A stretch of DNA of 64,000 nucleotides. Origin: Liopterus haemorrhoidalis. Lineage: Eukaryota; Arthropoda; Insecta; Coleoptera; Dytiscidae. A program made the translations under genes and the position numbers. Each line of letters starts with the position of its first letter. The first letter of the stretch is position 1. This document shows, in pieces, positions 51,444-64,000 of this stretch. The notes beneath the pieces were generated by a model. It was not told the origin of the DNA. It did not search any database and saw nothing but the letters and a program-made list of their open reading frames with translations. The DNA lies in the NCBI GenBank assembly GCA_963971575.1, contig OZ020611.1:26023279-26087278 (forward strand), given 5' to 3'.

Positions 51444-51712
51444 TATTATATAGTTTGAGAATGATTTTATAATTCTCTCTAACAAAACGCATTAAATTAA
51501 AAAATACATCGCTTATAAATTAATATCAAGTTGAAATTGTATTTGTAGTGTTATTAATGGTACTTGTAATCGCAGTCTTATAAAGTTTGTAAGTTTACGA
51601 TTTTTCGTTGGGCCGCAGGTTGGACAAGTCTGGTTTAATGAATTGTGAGATTACGACAATTTTTTTAATGGCATAATTTACATTATTTGTGAAAATTGTG
51701 AAATAAAATAAA

Positions 51713-52860
<1,148 letters not shown>

Positions 52861-52943
52861 AAAAAATCATAACTCAAAAACGGTTAAAGATAGCGACCTG
52901 CAGTTGGAATTTTTGGATCTCTCGTAGTTCATTTAGTCTAGAA

Positions 52944-53252
52944 CAGTGGTTCTTAACCCTTTTGAAGTCAAGGAGCACTTTTGAGCATATGGTAAATTCG
53001 CGGAGCACCAAATCCAAAAAAGCAAAAAAACAAACAAATACATCATTTTTATTGAAAATTAAACATAATTATTACATAACAGGTAAAAATAACATTGATT
53101 ATACATTATACATAATCAATTTTACATATATATATAGAGTCAATGCCCTATCTGGGTATTAAGGTATGATTGGAGTCAACACTATAATTCGGATTTAAAA
53201 ATTTCGCGGAGCACTTGCAACAAGCTCGCGGAGCACCGGTTCAGAACCAGTG
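52944..53252. mobile_element. hAT MITE with perfect 8-bp target duplication GTCTAGAA
   Basis: CAGTGGTTCTTAACCCTTTT at the left, GGTTCAGAACCAGTG at the right; GTCTAGAA at 52936-52943 and 53253-53260. Interior has GCGGAGCACC repeats. Neighbouring array units read GTCTAGAAAAATATTGGGGC without it. Confidence 0.9.
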
Positions 53253-54440
53253 GTCTAGAATAAAATTGGGGCTATAATCGTTTAATGCGTTTTGAGATTA
53301 TAACAATTTTTGTAATGCCATAATTAACATTATTTGTTAAAATTGTGAATTAAAAAAAAATCACTACTCAGAAACGGTTAAAGATAGCGACTTGCATTTA
53401 GAATTTTTTGGTTTCTCGTAGTTTAATTAGTCTAGAAAAATATTGGGGCTTTAATCGTTTAATGCGTTTTGTGATCATAACAATTTTTGTAATGCCATAA
53501 TTTACATTATTTGTAAAAATTGTGAATTAAAAAAAAAAAAAATCACAACTCAAAAACGGTTAGAGAAAACTACCTGTGGTTAGAATTTTTAGACTCCTCG
53601 TAGTTTATTTAGTCTAGAAAAAATTTGAGGCCTTATTCGTTTAGTGTATTTTAAAATTATGACACAATTTAAAATGGCGTGATATACAGAAATTTTCATC
53701 TTCGCATGGACGTATCTCAAAATTGAAATGCGACACGACCTGCGGTTGAAATTTTTGAAGTTTTGAGGTTCTAATTGACTTGTTACCATAATTTGAACCT
53801 AAATTTTTTTTGTTAATTTATCATTTTTGTTTAATTTATTTTGAAAATTTTGAGGAAAATTAACTAAAACATGGTTAAGAATAAAGATACACGGTTTGAA
53901 TTTTAAAAATTCACCTACCTTGTTTAGTCTAAAAAAAAATTGGGCTTAAATGAACCAATTATTTAGTTTTGTATGGACAGTAATCCAAAACCCTTGAAAA
54001 TGTCCAAAAATCGAAAAATTCGTAAGGGATAGACTTTAAAAAATCGGGATTTTTAAGCAAAAAATTTGTATCTCAGATTTTATTAAAAATTGGTATAAGT
54101 ATGTATTTTTGGTCACAGATCAACAAAATTGAGTCCATTTTGAAGTTTGGGCAAAAGTTTTGGAATTATAGACGAAAAACTGACTCATATAAGCTCAAAC
54201 TCATAAATTAGGAAAGTATTAATTTTTTTAATATTTCTGTCATAATCCTTACCAAAAGTTATCCAACACCAAAATTAGCATAAAACTATATTTTGGCTTT
54301 AATCAAAGTCAAAAAAATTTTGATCAAAATTTCAAAATTTTAAGGATTATTTTTTAACATTAGATCACAAATATACGGTCTAAAATTTTGACATTTGTGG
54401 CAAAAAAAGTAAAAAAAGACAATCCAGAAAAAGGCTCAGA

Positions 54441-54870
54441 GACAGCGCCTAGAAAATGATCTTGCCTCAGGTGATTAATGGAAAAGGACGCCAAATTAAT
54501 GAAATTAATGTAAACATAATTAGCGTAATGTAATTTTGTAGTGTGTCTGTGTGTGTGTGTATACACGATAACTCAAGAACGGTTTAACTTGCAGAATTCG
54601 TTCTGGTATTAGTACCAGAACACACCGAACATCAATATCCAACAGCAGAGGTGTCAAACTCATTTGGCTCGCGGTCAATTTTTCATAGACAATTATAAGT
54701 AGTGACAAAAGTACAAATATCCCGAAGATCTTTAAATTTTTGCATACACACGGAAGGGAGTACACTTTTAAATATATATTTTATCATAAATAAGCTCACT
54801 TTTTTTTTCATTAACGCTTCAGTGGCCACAAAAAAGATGTTGCGGCCCGTGAGACATTAGTTTTATTACC
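54441..54870. mobile_element. (GT)n run and a partial hAT-like MITE
   Basis: GTGTGTCTGTGTGTGTGTGT near 54541 is a short microsatellite. At about 54640, CAGAGGTGTCAAACTCATTT is a typical hAT MITE start, with TGCGGCCCGTGAGACATTAG near 54840 probably near the other end, which lacks a clean terminus. Confidence 0.5.
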
Positions 54871-55806
54871 CCCCCCCCCTCCCGTCATACCTATAATATC
54901 ATAAGTATCCCACCTAACCATGAGTCTTGTATATGCCATTGTGTAAGGCCCTTAGTACTCAAGGAGAACAAAAAAATAAAATAAATCGTTTGTGACTTCC
55001 GTACTTTCCGAGTTATGGCATTGAACATTTCAGCAATTTCACCCTGTATAGCAAAAATACGGTTACCACGTCTATTTATCATATGCTGCTGAAATTTCAA
55101 GTTCATGGCCAATTCAATAATTCAACCTATAAATTCCCAACTTATGACATACATACATAAGCTTTTAAGCTTTATCAGATACGACTAATATTCACTACTA
55201 GGTAATATATCTGTATAGTAACATAAACTTAACAGATAATATGTAATTGTTATTCATAACTAGTTAAGGTAGTTATAAAATATGACATAACAAAGTTGTA
55301 AATTAAAGTTAATTAATTAGTGCAAAAAGTTTTATTATAAATGTAAAATGACATTTCATGTTTCGATGTATGTATACATGCCATAATGATTAAAATCAGT
55401 CATAATATTACTTCATAAAACTATTTATTTTGTTATTCAACTAGATATTGTTGTTTATATTCTGAGCATGAATCATCTAAAACATATACATAAATTGAGT
55501 TTTTTTTTTTTTCTATAATGGAGGGGACAGCCAGTTGATAATTTATGATTATGATTACCATAGTACAGTATAGAGCAGTAAAACGGGTACACTAATATTA
55601 AATAAAAAATTTAGAGCATAATTTTTATTAGTGAATATAAATATTACATTTTTCACAAAATTGTTCATCAGAAAAATCAAATTATATCATAAATTAAAGT
55701 AGATAACTATTACACATGCTTTTGCAATAAACTATCAAAGCGATCAATAATTAGACCCAATGTAAAAACCCAGAGTCGGCTCTACACAGTAAGCCCGACG
55801 ATACTA
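54871..55806. other. AT-rich stretch, no identified feature
   Basis: A C9 run near 54870 and a T-run near 55500 are the only distinct marks. Confidence 0.4.
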
Positions 55807-56698
55807 TTGGGTTGTGTAATAAATTCCCGCGTTTTTTTGTTTATAAGATTTATTGAAGAAAACAATAATTATAGTAAAAAATTAATCAATAATATATTCT
55901 CCATCAATATTTACAACCTGTTCCCACCTATCGACCAACTTGTTGATGCCGTCTCGCCAAAAATCTTTTGATTTTGTGTTGAAAAAGTTTGTGAACCAGG
56001 TTTTAAGGTCTTCATCGTTAGCGAAGGGTACGTCTCTTATTTGGTTCGACATGGAGCGGAAAAGGTAATAATCCGTTGGCGCAAGGTCCGGAGTATATGG
56101 CGGATGCGATAAAACCTCCCATTTGAGATCATTGAGATCTTGTGGCCATCGCTCAAGTTATGTGGCATCCAATTTTACAAGTTTTTGAGTAAAGCCCATG
56201 GAGTAAAGATGGTTAGCGATGGTCGTGAAGGTACATTCCACGTTTCGGCCAACTCTTGTGTTGTTTGACGACCATCTGCCTTCAAAAACATCTTGACACA
56301 AACATCGTCGAAGTCGGGATGTCGGCCGGAGCGAGGTGCATCACCAAGGTCAAAATTGCCATTTTTAAACTTGGTAGACCAATCTTGCGCGGTTCTCGGG
56401 ACTATAGCATCTACTCCATATACGTCACAAATGTCACAAGCTGCTTCCGTAGCTTTTGGACCACGACGAAAGGCAAAATAGTGCAGATGTCCAAAATGAC
56501 TTTTTTTACCTCCTGGAACTTCCATTTCAAAAGCCTCAAATTATATTAAAATTAATTAATTCCAAAAATTAAAGCTGATAAGTTTGTACAGCACGAAAAA
56601 ATACTTAAGAATGCATACATAAACTTAATCTAACAAAACACAAAATTGCGGGAAAAAGATAAAATACAAAAAACGCGGGAATTTATTACACAACCTAA
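55807..56698 (-). mobile_element. mariner element, internally deleted (892 bp)
   Basis: TTGGGTTGTGTAATAAATTC and GAATTTATTACACAACCTAA are inverted ends with TA flanks; CCCGCGTTTTTT continues both. The 892-bp length, against about 1.3 kb for full elements, reflects loss of the transposase centre. Confidence 0.9.
55886..56525 (-). pseudogene. mariner transposase relic with central deletion
   Basis: Minus strand from 56525: MEVPGGKKSHFGHLHYFAFR, GVDAIVPRTAQDWSTKFKNG, NFDLGDAPRSGRHPDFDD, then after a frameshift ANHLYSMGFTQKL, a stop, and LERWPQDL joined directly to HPPYTPDLAPTDYYLFRSM (third catalytic Asp) and DRWEQVVNIDGEYIID. The first two catalytic Asp are missing. Confidence 0.85.
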
Positions 56699-56734
56699 TA
56701 TAAACAATTATATATTTAATAAAAAAATCAATAT

Positions 56735-57260
56735 TTTTTTAAAATTTTGGTAGGCATTTTAGTGGCATACCAAATGAAACCTGCTTATGCGTGGATCAAC
56801 AAGCAAAATTTTTTTTTTTGAAAAATTAGGTTTAGTTATGGTGTTTTTGCCTAAAATATGTAAAAAAACTTTTGTCCTCCACCCTATCTCACAGAGGACT
56901 TGATCTAAATATCTAAAAAAAATCTCCATAATGAACATTGATAGGAGTCGAAACAGTCCAACAGGAATTTTTGATTAGATTCGATTTTCGAAAAATGTCG
57001 AGTTTTTATGTCGTCGATAAAAAAAAATATATATTTTTTTTAAAATTCTTAGCACAAAATCCAAAGAAAGCATTTAGGCTGTAGTTTAAGAAACGAAAAA
57101 TAGTTCTTTTAAATTCGTTTTTCTTTTTAACACGATTTTAGCCAAAAATGTGCTTAAAAAGTTCTTGTCCCGCACCCTAAGTTTTTAACCTAAAGTGGTT
57201 AAACTAAAAATCTGAAAAAATTCTAAGTAGACTTTATAAACATTAGTATATACTTACTTG
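56735..57260 (-). repeat. diverged relative of the (GACA)n element, inverted
   Basis: CATACCAAATGAAACCTGCT, TATGCGTGGATCAAC, CTTTTGTCCTCCACCCTATC, GAGTCGAAACAGTCCAACAG match 2365-2640 in reverse order and orientation. Confidence 0.55.
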
Positions 57261-58035
57261 TTGATAAAATAATAAAACAGGTTCACAAAATACCAACTTA
57301 CCGTCGCAGCTATGTAACAATAACATTAAGTACATTCTACCTACGTTTCAAAATGGACCACCGCGGCGATCTTAAATTTATTTCCCTATAAGATTTTATT
57401 TAGATTAGATGAATTACGTCCGTAAGTTAGTATTATAGTTGATAGATAATGGGATTCGGACCAGTCAGAAAATTAAACAAAATTTATTAACTTCGCTAAA
57501 GTTTCGATTTAATTTAAATCTTCATCAGAGCTTAGTTAATTAGTCAACGATATAAAATAACAATTTTAAATTAATAAAAAACAAATCACATCCTCCGGTC
57601 ATTTAACTTAGAGATAAGATATGATTAGCCACGCATGGAGATTTTATTTATTTATTGTTTAATTTATTGTTTTTAATAAATACGCTAGTTATATAAACTG
57701 CTGTGTAAGGCGCAAATATCCATAGTTACTGTGCGCCAAAATTTTTAGTTAACCAACTAAATCAGTGGTCTCCCAACTTTTTTGATCACGTAATACTTAA
57801 CCAAAAACAATGCGCCACAATGGTTTGAGAATCTATTTATCTTTCAATGAGCTTTTCAGTAACTTTGAATCGGACCTACAGTTCTGTGCAAAACATTTGC
57901 AACAACAAAAAAATTCAATCAGAAATTTTGGTTATTATTATTTTTATTATCAATAATTATTCGCAAATAAAATACATAGATAATAATAGATATAAACTAT
58001 TTTTTATATAAAAACAATAGAAAAATATAACATTA
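57260..58035. other. AT-rich stretch with two repeat fragments
   Basis: GTAAGGCGCAAATATCCATA, GTTACTGTGCGCCAAAATTT at about 57700-57750 is a minus-strand fragment of the 5075-5235 repeat. CAGTGGTCTCCCAACTTTTT at 57767 is a hAT MITE-like start with no matching end. Confidence 0.5.
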
Positions 58036-60242
58036 CTAGTGCACCTGTTGCCAACTGTGTTGGCAAACAAATCATTACCTTAATGTGGAACTTGCTCGAT
58101 ACCTCATACTTCTTTCTCTAGCCATACGCCTAACTTCATCCAATTCAAATTGAATCAACTCTTCGCCCATTATTAAAAACTGGACAAATAATGAGCATTA
58201 TTCCGAATTATTAATTCATTAACTTTTTAAGATGGGAAAACGATTCATTTTCACTCAGTGCATTATATTTATAATGTTAAAACTAAAAATGATTTGGGAC
58301 GTTAAATTTAAAATATATTTATTAAAATTAATTTTCCATTTTCTTATATATTATAAAAATACGCACACGGATTAATACGCACACGGAAAAAAGCACACAT
58401 GAAAAAATACACACACGGCAAAAAGGGCACACGGAAAAAAGCGTACTTACACTATATCTCAAATCAGGGGGTAGATTTACAATATCCCACTGAACACTGC
58501 GCATGCGTCACACACACGTCATTTGTTCAATATACAGAGATTCTAAACAGGTGGGACTGTGCAGAACTTTTAAAACACAATTTATTTTTAGGTGGTTTAT
58601 AAAAAAAAAAAAAAATAAACAGTTATCAACCATAACCTAAGATAGTGCTTTTAAGGTGAATCACTGTCCCTGGCCCTGCACAGAACAGTTAAAATACAAT
58701 TTATTTTTAGGTGGTTTATAAAAAAATAAATAAACAGTTATCAACCGTAACCTAAGATAGTGCTTTTAAGGTGAATCACTGTCCCTAGCCCTGCACAGAA
58801 CAGTTAAAATACAATTTATTTTTAGGTGGTTTATAAAAAAAAAATAAACAGTTATCAACCATAACCTAAGATAGTGCTTTTAAGGTGAATCACTGTCCCT
58901 AGCCCTGCACAGAACAGTTAAAATACAATTTATTTTTAGGTGGTTTATAAAATAAAAATAAACAGTTATCAACCATAACCTAAGATAGTGCTTTTAAGGT
59001 GAATCACTGTCCCTAGCCCTGCACAGAACAGTTAAAATAAAATTTATTTTTAGGTGGTTTATAAAAAAAAAAAAAAACAGTTATCAATCATAACCTAAGA
59101 TAGTGCTTTTAAGGTGAATCACTGTCCCTAGCCCTGCACAGAACAGTTAAAATACATTTTATTTTTAGGTGGTTTATAAAAAAAGAAATAAAATAAACAG
59201 TTATCAACCATAACCTAAGATAGTGCTTTTAAGGTAGGGTGACCATCCGTCCCGGTTTTCGGTCAATTGTCCCGGTGTCCCGAAAACTGTTCTCGGTACG
59301 CCCGATTGTCCCGGTTTTTGAATCTCTTTGCTTTTCACTTTGAATCTGAGAGGTGAGGACCTTTTTTTTTTTTGCTCTTCACTTTTAATTTGTGGAGGTG
59401 AGAGGACCTTTTTTTTGCTCTTCACTTGGATCTGGGAGGAAACAAAGACCTTCTTTTTTTTCCTGTGTCCCGGTTTCCCTTCACTGAAATCTGGTCACCC
59501 TATTTTAAGGTGAATCTAACCTAAACTAAAAGGTAAATGATATTTTAATGTGATAAATAAACTGAAACCATTGTTTTAGAGCCACTGATAATTCTTGAAT
59601 TATTTAGTGTAGTCGTTATGTGCTGCCATCTGTATAGAGTTTGCAGTGGGATATTGTAAATCTTGTCCTTTATAAAAAGTCTTGTCCCAAATAATAAAGC
59701 ATTGAAAAAATAATAATAAAGAAAAAAAGTCACATTTTTCTTACTTTCATCAAAACCAAATATTTTTTAAAATAATTATTTTTCTGCTAATAATAATTTT
59801 AATCAATAATGTCGAATATCACGGAAGGATAACGTTTTTCTGTGTTTTGTTTCGTAAAAAAAACGATCCGTGTATTTCACAACTAAATTAATAATTGTGA
59901 AGTGATTTTTTAATGAAAAACACAACTGTCATTTTTACTAATTTAATGTCAACACTCAAAACAAAAATTCACAGCACACTACTGTCCAATACATAAACAA
60001 TAATTTCTTACAATTCTATCAATTATTATAAAAAGTGTTCGTAGAATATTCACTATTATTGCATCTTATAATAATTATAAAAAGTGTTCGTAGAAAATTC
60101 ACTATTATTGCATCAACAATATATTTTAAACAATTTTGACATAAATAATTAACATATGCGCGCCTCTATCGGGTAATGAAGAAACGACCGGTCGAACATA
60201 CCGAACATACGAACATACAAACAGGCGTATTATATTATAGGA
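58036..60242 (-). mobile_element. non-autonomous Helitron, copy 1 of a head-to-tail pair
   Basis: Read on the minus strand it starts TCCTATAATATAATACGCCT at 60242 and ends CTAG at 58039-58036. A perfect 8-bp hairpin (TTGCCAAC, ACA, GTTGGCAA; 58066-58048) lies 8 nt before CTAG, and the host base after CTAG is T. These are Helitron ends. Inside: six units of about 110-118 bp (CAGTTATCAACCATAACCTA, GATAGTGCTTTTAAGGTGAA) and a hAT MITE. No Rep/helicase. The 67-aa frames at 58399 and 60621 are identical in both copies but match nothing I know. Confidence 0.85.
59235..59502. mobile_element. hAT MITE inside Helitron copy 1
   Basis: TAGGGTGACCATCCGTCCCG at the left, AAATCTGGTCACCCTA at the right, with TTTTAAGG duplicated at 59227-59234 and 59503-59510. 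The target is the GCTTTTAAGGTGAATC word of the Helitron's own internal repeat. Interior is TGTCCCGG-rich. Confidence 0.88.
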
Positions 60243-62378
60243 CTAGTGCACCTGTTGCCAACTGTGTTGGCAAACAAATCATTACCTTAATGTGGAACTT
60301 GCTCGACACCACCGACTTCTTTCTCTAGCCATACGCCTAACTTCATCCAATTCAAATTGAATGAACTCTTCGCCCATTATTAAAAACTGGACAAATAATG
60401 AGCATTATTCCGAATTATTAATTCATTAACTTTTTAAGATGGGAAAACGATTCATTTTCACTCAGTGCATTATATTTATAATGTTAAAACTAAAAATGAT
60501 TTGGGACGTTAAATTTAAAATATATTTATTAAAATTAATTTTCCATTTTCTTATATAATATAAAAATACGCACACGGAAAAAACACACACGGATTAATAC
60601 GCACACGGAAAAAAGCACACATGAAAAAATACACACACGGCAAAAAGGGCACACGGAAAAAAGCGTACTTACACTATATCTCAAATCAGGGGGTAGATTT
60701 ACAATATCCCACTGAACACTGCGCATGCGTCACACACACGTCATTTGTTCAATATACAGAGATTCTAAACAGGTGGGACTGTGCAGAACTTTTAAAACAC
60801 AATTTATTTTTAGGTGGTTTATAAAAAAAAAATAAATAAACAGTTATCAATCATAACCTAAGATAGTGCTTTTAAGGTGAATCACTGTCCCTGGCCCTGC
60901 ACAGAACAGTTAAAATACAATTTATTTTTAGGTGGTTTATAAAAAAATAAATAAACAGTTATCAACCATAACCTAAGATAGTGCTTTTAAGGTGAATCAC
61001 TGTCCCTAGCCCTGCACAGAACAGTTAAAATACAATTTATTTTTAGGTGGTTTATAAAAAAAAAATAAACAGTTATCAACCATAACCTAAGATAGTGCTT
61101 TTAAGGTGAATCACTGTCCCTAGCCCTGCACAGAACAGTTAAAATACAATTTATTTTTAGGTGGTTAAAAAAAAAAAAACAGTTATCAACCATAACCTAA
61201 GATAGTGCTTTTAAGGTGAATCACTGTCCCTAGCCCTGCACAGAACAGTTAAAATACAATTTATTTTTAGGTGGTTTATAAAAAAAAATAAATAAACAGT
61301 TATCAACCATAACCTAAGATAATGCTTTTAAGGTAGGGTGACCATCCGTCCCGGTTTTCGGTCAATTGTCCCGGTGTCCCGAAAACTGTTCTCGGGACGC
61401 CCGATTGTCCCGGTTTTTGAATCTCTGTGCTTTTCACTTTGAATCTCTTTGCTTTTCACTTTGAATCTGAGAGGTGAGGACCTTTTTTTTTTGCTCTTCA
61501 CTTTAAATTTGTGGAGGTGAGAGGACCTATTTTTTTTTGCTCTTCACTTTGAATTTGGGAGGTGAGGACCTTTTGTTTTGCTCTTAACTTGGCTCTGGGA
61601 AGAAACAAAGACCTTCTTTTTTTTCCCGTGTCCCGGTTTCCCTTCACTGAAATCTGGTCACCCTATTTTAAGGTGAATCTAACCTAAACTAAAAGGTAAA
61701 TGATATTTTAATGTGATAAATAAACAGAAACCATTGTTTTAGAGCCACTGATAATTCTTGAATTATTTAGTGTAGTCGTTATGTGCTCCCATCTGTATAG
61801 AGTTTGCAGTGGGATATTGTAAATCTTGTCCTATAAATCGTAGAAATAAAAAAATAATAATAAAGAAAAAAAAATCACATTTTTCTTACTTTCATCAAAA
61901 CCAAATATTTTTTAAAATAATTATTTTTCTGCTAATAATAATTTTAATCAAAAATGTCGAATATCACGGAAGGATAACGTTTTTCTGTGTTTTGTTTCGT
62001 AAAAAAACCGATCCGTGTATTTCACAACTAAATTAATAATTGTGAAGTGATTTTTTAATGAAAAACACAACTGTCATTTTTACTAATTTAATGTCAACAC
62101 TCAAAACAAAAATTCACAGCACACTACTGTCCAATACATAAACAATAATTTCTTACAATTCTATCAATTATTATAAAAAGTGTTCGTAGAATATTCACTA
62201 TTATTGCATCTTATAATAATTATAAAAAGTGTTCGTAGAAAATTCACTATTATTGCATCAACAATATATTTTAAACAATTTTGACATAAATAATTAACAT
62301 ATGCGCGCCTCTATCGGGGAATGAAGAAACGACCGGTCGAACATACGAACATACAAACAGGCGTATTATATTATAGGA
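60243..62378 (-). mobile_element. non-autonomous Helitron, copy 2 of a head-to-tail pair
   Basis: On the minus strand TCCTATAATATAATACGCCT starts at 62378 after host A, and CTAG ends at 60243, with the same hairpin at 60273-60255. The TC of copy 1 follows directly with no base between. It has five internal repeat units against six in copy 1. A 50-bp direct repeat (TATAAAAAGTGTTCGTAGAA) near the 5' side is present in both. Confidence 0.85.
61334..61665. mobile_element. hAT MITE inside Helitron copy 2
   Basis: Same ends and same TTTTAAGG target (61326-61333, 61666-61673) as in copy 1, but 332 bp because of extra repeats of TTGCTCTTCACTTTGAATTT. The shared position shows the insertion predates the split of the two Helitron copies. 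Confidence 0.88.
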
Positions 62379-62384
62379 TTAATA

Positions 62385-63398
62385 ATTAGCATGTGCAAAA
62401 CGTTAGCAACCTGCATACATTTCATATTAAATAATTAATATTTTATAGGGAAACCTTTTTGTTTAATCACTAAGGCACATCTGCGCGGCATTGATTGAAT
62501 TAAATTATTAATTATGGTAACTGGAATGGCCTCCCATTGCCTTTTTGCTTCTTCAAACTAATCGTCTGGGTTTTTGAATCTCTGATTGCGTATTCGGTGT
62601 TTGACAATCTCCCAGATTCTCGATGGGGTTGAGGTCTGTGCCGGCCACTTAATAACATCAATATTTTGCTCTTCGATCCAATCTTTGACGATGTTGGCCG
62701 TATGCTTTGGATCGTTATCATGCTGATACCTCCAAACAAGTGGCATATTCCAATCTGCGTACGGAGGCATTGTATTTTGCAAAATATCTCTATAATCCAA
62801 AGCATTCATGTTGCCATAAAGTGGACCTATTCCTTGTGATGAGAAGCATCCCCAGGCCATAACGTTTTCACTTCCAAATTTAACTGTCCCTTTTGTATAT
62901 CTCGGATTAAATCTTTCATTTCTAGATCTTCTGACATTCGGTTTGCCATCTCTTTCAAATTGAATTTTGTTTCATCTGAAAATAATACTGTTCCCCATTT
63001 GTGTTGAATCCGGTTTTTGCAAATTGTAGACGAACTAACCGATTTTTATTTGAAACAAAGTTTTTTTTTTGAAATTTTGTAGCTGCGTAGATATCACATT
63101 TATGTTGTCTATCGCCCGTCGCCTTATATATGTTTGATGTATTTAAATCTAGTCCTAGGCTGTCTTTGATATCTTTGGAAGATATTTGAGGATTTTTTTA
63201 AATTAATTTTAATATTTCACGGTCCTCCCGGGGCGTTATTTTACAGGTCGTCCTCCCTCATGGTAAGATTCAACTCTTCCACTCTTCACAACGTTAGAAA
63301 TTGTAGATTTATGGATCTTCTTAGATATTTCTTTCTGTGTCATGCCGTTCTTGTATTCTAGTAGAATTTTTGATTTTAATTCTGAATTATACCTCCCA
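62385..63398 (-). pseudogene. Tc1-like transposase relic
   Basis: Minus strand: NGRYNSELKSKILLEYKNGM and TQKEISKKIHKSTISNVVKS (HTH), then, after frameshifts, GTVLFSDETKF (first Asp), AWGCFSSQGIGPL, YRDILQNTMPPYADWNMPLV, QHDNDPKHTA (second Asp), and in a shifted frame DLNPIEN (the Glu of DD34E), ending MPRRCALVIKQKGFPIKY. The N-terminus is cut at about 63398 by the next element. The left boundary lies just beyond Helitron copy 2. Confidence 0.85.
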
Positions 63399-63450
63399 TT
63401 TTTAGGGTTTTGTAGGTATGACCAAAAAACCCTTATACCGTCATTTTGTC

Positions 63451-63512
<62 letters not shown>

Positions 63513-64000
63513 TCGGTCAAAATTGTAGCCAAACGGCTAAACCTAGAGAGTTGAAATTTGGCATGCTTATACAACTCGTTGACCCGCACATAGGAAAAAT
63601 ACTAAAACATCTAAAAAACATATCCCTCTAAAACTATAAACAAATATGTGCTCATCGAAAAAAAAAATATTTTTTTTAAATTCTGAGTAGGGTATCAAAT
63701 GAAAACCCTTAGTACGTGGATTAACGATCAATATTTTATTTTTGCAAAATCAATTATTTTGATGCGATTTTTGCCAAAATTGTGCAAAAAAATTTTTGTC
63801 CCACACCCTGTAGCCCAGATGGTTTAAACTAAAAATCTGAAAAAATTCTAAGTAATGTACATTGGTGTGAACCGCAATAGTACAACAGGAATTTTTGATC
63901 AGATTATGTTTTCGGAAAATAACGCATTTTTTGTGTTTTTAACTAAAATATGTTAACTATTTAATACGTTGTATAACATATCACAACAGTAACTCTCGTG
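63399..64000 (-). mobile_element. (GACA)n-bearing TIR element inserted in the Tc1 relic, cut by window end
   Basis: TTTTTAGGGTTTTGTAGGTA, TGACCAAAAAACCCTTATAC, a (CTGT)n tract of about 15 units at 63450-63512, then GAGTTGAAATTTGGCATGCT and CCCACACCCTGTAGCCCAG, colinear with 29516-30540. It interrupts the Tc1 coding frame. Confidence 0.8.

Noticed and set aside
58399..58602. 67-codon frame, identical at 60621-60824
   Set aside because: Conserved only because the two Helitron copies are recent duplicates; no motif and no independent support for coding.

Overview
The window looks like AT-rich, transposon-saturated insect nuclear DNA. I saw no bacterial operons, no rRNA and no CRISPR. A beetle (Coleoptera, perhaps leaf-beetle-like) is my best guess, with low confidence. 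It rests on the one host gene found, a compact single-domain GH18 chitinase-like protein of the insect gut-chitinase type, and on the TE mix: jockey-like and other LINEs, mariner/Tc1, many hAT and TTA-target MITEs, tRNA-derived SINEs and a Helitron.

Host gene. A three-exon chitinase-like gene lies on the + strand: core promoter about 8431-8466, coding exons 8524-8532, 12772-12829 and 36477-37624, giving 404 aa. Splice sites and phases fit exactly. The protein has a signal peptide, the four GH18 cysteines and the barrel motifs, but the catalytic Glu is Gln, so it is probably a lectin-like, non-hydrolytic member. Intron 2 is about 23.6 kb and is packed with repeats and nested transposons.

Layout. 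1-8.4 kb: LINE tail, SINE with target duplications, hAT MITEs, a (TC)n tract, several TIR MITE families. 8.5-12.8 kb (intron 1): a tandem duplication in which each copy serves as the empty site for an insertion in the other, then a perfect hairpin and a TIR MITE. 12.8-36.5 kb (intron 2): a foldback dimer, a 20-bp and a 32-bp minisatellite, a zone (about 17-25.9 kb) of diverged hairpin-bearing repeats that includes four tandem stem-loops with compensatory stem changes (24204-24637), an unidentified 144-codon open frame on the minus strand (19075-19509), and a four-level nest (hAT > TIR element > LINE > hAT MITE) at 30552-36347. 37.7-50 kb: more MITEs, a GAGTCG-rich hAT element carrying a jockey fragment, two tRNA-derived SINEs, a CpG-rich block that could be a promoter, a LINE scrap with a pogo-like MITE, and a decayed mariner. 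50-58 kb: two internally deleted mariner-like elements, and a tandem repeat array interrupted by a (GACA)n element and a hAT MITE. 58-62.4 kb: two Helitrons joined head-to-tail without a spacer. 62.4-64 kb: a Tc1 relic cut by another (GACA)n element that runs off the window.

Almost every long reading frame outside the chitinase-like gene is a transposon relic or a by-product of simple repeats. Intactness was judged by eye; no alignment or database search was run.
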